From Streptomyces sp. LUP30 (GTDB lineage Bacteria; Actinomycetota; Actinomycetes; Streptomycetales; Streptomycetaceae), in NCBI RefSeq assembly GCF_001746365.1, contig NZ_MJAJ01000029.1, forward strand, positions 1 through 64,000: DNA of 64,000 nucleotides, given 5' to 3'. Shown piece by piece: positions 60,674 to 64,000 of this stretch (the first letter of the stretch is position 1; each line of letters starts with the position of its first letter). The notes below the pieces were generated by a model. That model did not search any database and was not told the DNA's origin. It saw only the letters and a list, made by a program, of their open reading frames with translations. A program made the translations under genes and the position numbers.

Positions 60674-60697
60674 GGGACGTGAGGCAGGTGAACCGGT

Positions 60698-60967
60698 TTG
60701 ACCGCTCAGGAATATGACAGTCAGCTTCTCGAGTCCGTTGCCGTGCGGCGGCGGCGGTTGCGGGACGCCTTGTTGTTCGGGGCTCAGCGGCAGCGGCGGG
60801 CCGTGGACGAGCGGGTGGGGAAGGTGGTCGCCGGGATGGTGGTCGCGGCCGTGTTGTGCGCGGGGTGCGTGGGGTGGTCGTTCGTGTCGCACCGGGTGAT
60901 CGGGCAGGGCACGAGCCCTTACTCCCCCGGCGTCTCCACACCCTCCGGCAGTCCTGCCGGCCGGTGA
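60698..60967 (+). CDS. Small membrane protein of the type VII locus
   Basis: An 89-aa protein starting at TTG (60698) behind a GGCAGGTGA stretch. An acidic, then Arg-rich N-terminal helix (TAQEYDSQLLESVAVRRRRLRDALLFGAQRQRRAVDERVGK) leads to one membrane segment (VVAGMVVAAVLCAGCVGWSFV) and a Ser/Pro-rich outer tail. It lies 13 bases before eccD. The topology (cytoplasmic charged helix, single helix, short outer tail) suits an accessory subunit of the membrane complex. Not recognisable as EccB or EccE, which are much larger. Confidence 0.65.
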   Translation: MTAQEYDSQLLESVAVRRRRLRDALLFGAQRQRRAVDERVGKVVAGMVVAAVLCAGCVGWSFVSHRVIGQGTSPYSPGVSTPSGSPAGR

Positions 60968-60980
60968 TAGGTTCGCGAAC

Positions 60981-62369
60981 GTGATGTCTACGGGGGCCTT
61001 GAATCGTAGGGCGGCCGGCGGGCCGGCAGTGCTGAGTCGCGTCACCCTCGTCGGTGAGCGGCGCCGCGTCGACCTCGTGCTGCCGGCGCAGGAGCCGGTC
61101 GGGGTGCTGCTGCCCGAGATCATGCGGTTGCTGGACGACCGGGCGGAAGGCCGGCCCGCCGCGCGTCACCTCGTCACGGTGGACGGCTCCGCACTCGATC
61201 ACGACAGCACACTGGAGACGGCGGGCATCCGCGACGGCGCCGTCCTGCGTCTCGTCCGCGCGGAGGACGCTCCGCCCGCCCCCGTCGTGCACGACGTCAG
61301 CGACGAGGTGGCGGAAGGTCTCGGCCACCGGTCGGGGCAGTGGGGGCCTGTCGCGCTGCGGATCACCGCGGGGGTCGCGTGCGTGGGCTGGGCGGTCGTC
61401 GCCGCCCTGTTCGCACGTGCGCAGTACGACCGTTCCGTCGTCGCCGGTGCGCTGCTCGCCTCCGCCGGTGCGGCCGCGGTCGCCGGTGCGGTCCTGGGGC
61501 GTCTGCGCAGGCAGGCGCCGGCGGTCACCCTGCTGTGCTCCGGTGGCGCGCTCGGTGGGCTGGGCGCGTGGAGCCTCGTCGACGTACTCGGCGGGGATTC
61601 CCCGGGCGCGCTGCGGCTGGCCGGGGTGGCCGCCGTGGGCGCGCTGGTCCTCGTCCTGCTCGGGCTGTTCACGCCGCTGGGGCGGGGCGGTGTCGTGGGC
61701 GCCGCCGCCGTGGCCCTGACCGCCGTCGGCTGGGAGACCGCCGTCGTCGTGCAGTCCGGCGCCGGGACGGCGGAGCAGCAGGCCCGTGTCGGGGCCGTCG
61801 TCGGCGTCGTCTGCGTGGTGGTGCTCGGAGTGCTGCCGCGGCTGGCTCTGATGGCGTCCGGCCTCTCGGGGCTGGACGACCGGCGGGCGGGCGGGGTGTC
61901 CGTCAGCCGCTACCAGGTGTCCGCCGCTCTGGCCGCCGCCCACCGCGGGCTGGTGCTCGCCACGATCACCGTGGCCGCGTCGGCCACGGCGGCCGCCGTG
62001 CTGGCGGTGCGGTCTCCCTCCGGGTGGACGGTGTCGCTCGCCGCGGTCGTCGCGCTGGTGCTGGCTCTGCGGGCCCGGGCGTTTCCGCTGGTCGCCGAGG
62101 TGGTCGTGCTGCTGGCCGCGGCAGCCGGCGTCGCCGTACGGTTGCTGACGGTATGGGCGGAGCGGTCCTCGCCCGCTGCCCCGCTGGTCGTGCTCGTCGT
62201 GCTGGCGGTCCTGCCGCTGGCCGTGCTCGCCGTGCAGCCGGCCGAGCATGTGCGGGTGCGGTTGCGGCGGTTCGGCGACCTGCTCGAGTCGGTGGGGGTC
62301 ATCACCCTTCTTCCGCTGCTCGTCGGCGTGTTCGGTGTGTACGGGCGACTGCTCGACACCTTCGCTTAG
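60981..62369 (+). CDS. eccD: Type VII secretion integral membrane protein EccD
   Basis: A 462-aa protein with an N-terminal ubiquitin-like domain (~20-95: SRVTLVGERRRVDLVLPAQEPVGVLLPEIMRLL ... LDHDSTLETAGIRDGAVLRLV) followed by about eleven membrane segments and no large soluble domain, the exact architecture of EccD. EccD is a core channel component that assembles with EccB, EccC and EccE. The start is GTG at 60981 or the adjacent ATG at 60984. A GGAGG site for the next gene overlaps its stop. It is the marker that defines this as an ESX-type locus. Confidence 0.9.
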   Translation: MMSTGALNRRAAGGPAVLSRVTLVGERRRVDLVLPAQEPVGVLLPEIMRLLDDRAEGRPAARHLVTVDGSALDHDSTLETAGIRDGAVLRLVRAEDAPPAPVVHDVSDEVAEGLGHRSGQWGPVALRITAGVACVGWAVVAALFARAQYDRSVVAGALLASAGAAAVAGAVLGRLRRQAPAVTLLCSGGALGGLGAWSLVDVLGGDSPGALRLAGVAAVGALVLVLLGLFTPLGRGGVVGAAAVALTAVGWETAVVVQSGAGTAEQQARVGAVVGVVCVVVLGVLPRLALMASGLSGLDDRRAGGVSVSRYQVSAALAAAHRGLVLATITVAASATAAAVLAVRSPSGWTVSLAAVVALVLALRARAFPLVAEVVVLLAAAAGVAVRLLTVWAERSSPAAPLVVLVVLAVLPLAVLAVQPAEHVRVRLRRFGDLLESVGVITLLPLLVGVFGVYGRLLDTFA

Positions 62370-62382
62370 GAGGCGCGGCGGC

Positions 62383-63876
62383 ATGACGCAGGGGGAACAG
62401 CGGCGGGAGCAGCCGCCGTCGCACGGCGGTGGCCGGGACGACGGTGGCCCGCACGGTGGCGGCCGTGGCGGTGACGGCGGCGACTGGCAGCGCGACGTGC
62501 TGCGGGAGCTGGGCGGCGGGCGGGAGGCGGCCTCCGGGCGGCCCGGAGAACCGGCCCTCCGACTCGTGCACCCCGCGCCCCCGCAGCCCGGACCCCCGCA
62601 GCCCGCAACCACCGGGACGGCAGCGGCCCCCCGGTCCGCAGCGGACGCGGTCGGCGACGCCGATGGTGGCAGTGGCGGTCGCGGTGGCGGTGGCCTGTCC
62701 GACCCTCAGGTATCCGGCGGCCCTCACATATCCGGCCCTCACATATCCGGCGCTCACATATCCGCGCCGCGCGAATCCGTGCCGCACATATCCGGGCCGG
62801 TGCCCCCGGCCCGCGTGTCCGATGTCGCGGCCCCCGGTTCCCCGGCCGCCGGCGCGCCGGACCCCGAGCGGCCCGCCTCGCCCGCCCCTTCCGCCCCGCC
62901 TGCCCCGCCTGCCTCGCCCGTCGCGCCTGGCCCGGATCCCCGGCTTCCGGCGTCCCCCGCTCCCGAGTCGTCCCCCACCCTCGATCCGCGGCTCCTCATC
63001 GCCCTGGGACGGCCCCTGCACGGTGACCCCATGACCCGGCGCACGGGGCGGGCGTTGCGCAAACTCACCTCGTCCGTCGCGCGCGACGTCGCCGAACAGA
63101 CCCGGATCGCCCGCGAGTTGCAGCAGCCCGTCACGACGGGCCGGGTGGTGGCCGTCACCTCCATCCGCGGCGGCGTCGGCAAGTCCACCGTCTCCGCGTT
63201 GCTCGGACGCACCCTCAACCACTACCGGCACGACCTGGTGCTGACGATGGAGGCGGACGCCGCGCTGGGCACCCTGCCGGTGCGCATGGGCGCGGAGGCG
63301 GTGCGCTGGACGTGCGCCGACCTCGCGCCGATCCTCACCCCGTCGATGCGGCTGACGGACGTGACCGGCTATCTGGTGCCGGTGTCGGACGGCGGCTGGC
63401 TGCTGCCCGCGAGCCGGGGCCAGGTCGGCGCACCGCTCGACATGACGACGTACCGCAAGGTGACGCTGGCGTTGCGCCGCTACTTCGCCGTGACGGTCGT
63501 CGACTGCGAGTCGCTCCCCGGCGAGGTGGCCCGTACGGCCATGGACACCGCGCACGCCCGGGTCGTGGTCGCGCCGATGACGGCGGAGGGCGTCGGCGCG
63601 ACCCGTCAGGTGCTGGACTGGCTGGCGCGGCTGCCGCACTCGGCGCTGGCCGGCACGGTCGTCGCGCTGGTCTGCGGCGCCCCCGACACCGTCCTCGACG
63701 ACAAGGCGGCCGCCGGTCATCTCCGGGAGACGGGCGTCACCGTCGTCACCGTGCCGTACGACCGTCATCTGGCGGGCGGCGGGCCCATCCGCACCGACCT
63801 GCTGGCGCAGACCACGCAGCACGCCGTTCTTCGGCTGGCCGCCGAGGTGATGGGGCGCGCGGTGAGGGTGCGATGA
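62383..63876 (+). CDS. ParA/MinD-like ATPase of type VII loci (EspI-like)
   Basis: A 497-aa protein. The N-terminal ~210 residues are Gly/Pro/Ala-rich and disordered, including four HIS-containing repeats (PHISGPHISGAHIS ... PHIS). The C-terminal ~240 residues form a MinD/ParA-like domain with Walker A IRGGVGKST (K267), LTMEADAALGTLPVRMG, and the P-loop partner VVDCESLPGEVARTAMD. The usual signature Lys of KGGVGKT is Arg here. Long Pro-rich tails plus such ATPase domains are typical of EspI-like regulators of ESX secretion. A perfect AGGAGG lies 12 bases before the ATG at 62383. Confidence 0.82.
   Translation: MTQGEQRREQPPSHGGGRDDGGPHGGGRGGDGGDWQRDVLRELGGGREAASGRPGEPALRLVHPAPPQPGPPQPATTGTAAAPRSAADAVGDADGGSGGRGGGGLSDPQVSGGPHISGPHISGAHISAPRESVPHISGPVPPARVSDVAAPGSPAAGAPDPERPASPAPSAPPAPPASPVAPGPDPRLPASPAPESSPTLDPRLLIALGRPLHGDPMTRRTGRALRKLTSSVARDVAEQTRIARELQQPVTTGRVVAVTSIRGGVGKSTVSALLGRTLNHYRHDLVLTMEADAALGTLPVRMGAEAVRWTCADLAPILTPSMRLTDVTGYLVPVSDGGWLLPASRGQVGAPLDMTTYRKVTLALRRYFAVTVVDCESLPGEVARTAMDTAHARVVVAPMTAEGVGATRQVLDWLARLPHSALAGTVVALVCGAPDTVLDDKAAAGHLRETGVTVVTVPYDRHLAGGGPIRTDLLAQTTQHAVLRLAAEVMGRAVRVR
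62722..62796 (+). repeat. Short in-frame repeats coding PHISG-type units
   Basis: Four copies of a (C)NCACATATCCG-type string, at 62722, 62737, 62752 and 62782, spaced 15 or 30 bases apart so the frame is kept. They lie in the disordered tail of the ParA-like protein. Confidence 0.7.
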
Positions 63877-63956
63877 GCACCCGGCCGTCACGAAGTCGCC
63901 CGCGTCCGCCCCGCCCCTCGTCCGTCACGACCCGCTCCGGAGAACTCCGCCCGTGA
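63873..63956 (+). CDS. Possible 27-aa coupling peptide between the ATPase and EccC genes
   Basis: A short frame (MSTRPSRSRPRPPRPSSVTTRSGELRP) whose ATG overlaps the stop of the ParA-like gene and whose stop overlaps the GTG of the next gene, both by 4 bases. The double overlap suggests it is translated at least as a ribosome bridge. The peptide is basic and Pro/Ser/Arg-rich, with no recognisable domain. Alternatively the overlaps are chance and the next gene has its own start. Confidence 0.4.
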   Translation: MSTRPSRSRPRPPRPSSVTTRSGELRP

Positions 63957-64000
63957 CCCTGCGCATCGTCCACCGGCCCGCCCGGAGCACCCGTCCGCTC
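63953..64000 (+). CDS. eccC: Start of an EccC-like FtsK/SpoIIIE ATPase gene (partial, runs off the window)
   Basis: A GTG at 63953 opens VTLRIVHRPARSTRPL, 16 residues to the end of the window. From memory this resembles the first residues of Streptomyces EccC-type ATPases (xxRIVHRPAR/TTRPL). The position after eccD and the ParA-like gene supports this. EccC is the hexameric motor that binds WXG100 substrates. Only the N-terminal end is visible, so the call is tentative. Confidence 0.5.
   Translation, partial: MTLRIVHRPARSTRPL

Overview
The window comes from a high-GC actinobacterium and almost certainly from a Streptomyces. Evidence: third codon positions are nearly all G or C, there are many 4-base ATGA/GTGA gene overlaps and GTG starts, and it encodes chaplins, rodlins, a MelC1/MelC2 tyrosinase pair and a WXG100/EccD secretion locus. 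The gene order chpG-melC2-melC1 ... chpF ... chaplin-chpD-rodlin-rodlin ... copZ-copA ... citA ... ribose operon resembles my memory of the SCO2699-SCO2750 part of the S. coelicolor chromosome. I could not run a comparison.

Region by region. (1) 1-2.1 kb: the end of a cluster with a GNAT protein, an FkbH-like HAD protein and a free acyl carrier protein. (2) 2.2-27.5 kb: a cell-surface island. It holds chpG, tyrosinase melC2/melC1, three small secreted proteins, a VKOR-type disulfide enzyme, chpF, and a compact Wzy-type exopolysaccharide cluster (two GT4 glycosyltransferases, priming sugar transferase, polymerase, MurJ-like flippase, deacetylase, Wzz-like protein, CelD/FemAB-type acyltransferase). 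A secreted GH26-like hydrolase, an ATP-grasp enzyme and an FAD oxidoreductase follow. It ends with a repeat-rich sortase-type chaplin, chpD, three rodlins and an LCP-family ligase. (3) 27.6-32.6 kb: an ABC permease, an unusual hydrolase-ABC ATPase fusion and an amino-acid permease. (4) 32.8-40.0 kb: a myo-inositol catabolic operon (iolC, a class I aldolase-like gene, iolB, iolD, iolA/mmsA) with a divergent iolE-like gene. (5) 40.4-44.6 kb: a small HTH protein, an alcohol dehydrogenase and copZ-copA behind a CsoR-type operator. (6) 44.6-49.7 kb: a 0.9-kb non-coding stretch, citrate synthase, a RecD2-type helicase and a small secreted SH3-like protein. (7) 49.8-55.8 kb: a ribose operon with a LacI-type repressor, tandem operators, and permease and binding protein fused in one chain. 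(8) 56.0-64.0 kb: a type VII secretion locus. It has three small WXG100-like proteins, a large toxin with a C-terminal PD-(D/E)xK nuclease-like module, an Imm49-type immunity protein, a small membrane protein, EccD, a ParA/MinD-like ATPase and the start of an EccC-like gene that runs off the window.

Two systems deserve most attention. One is the coat island, where hydrophobic sheath proteins, a dedicated polysaccharide machine, polysaccharide-tailoring candidates and a disulfide catalyst sit together. The other is the type VII locus, a self-contained toxin, immunity and secretion cassette whose toxin tip has base and codon use unlike the rest of the gene. No tRNA, rRNA, CRISPR array, insertion sequence or prophage was seen. 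All family calls come from reading the translated sequence by eye.
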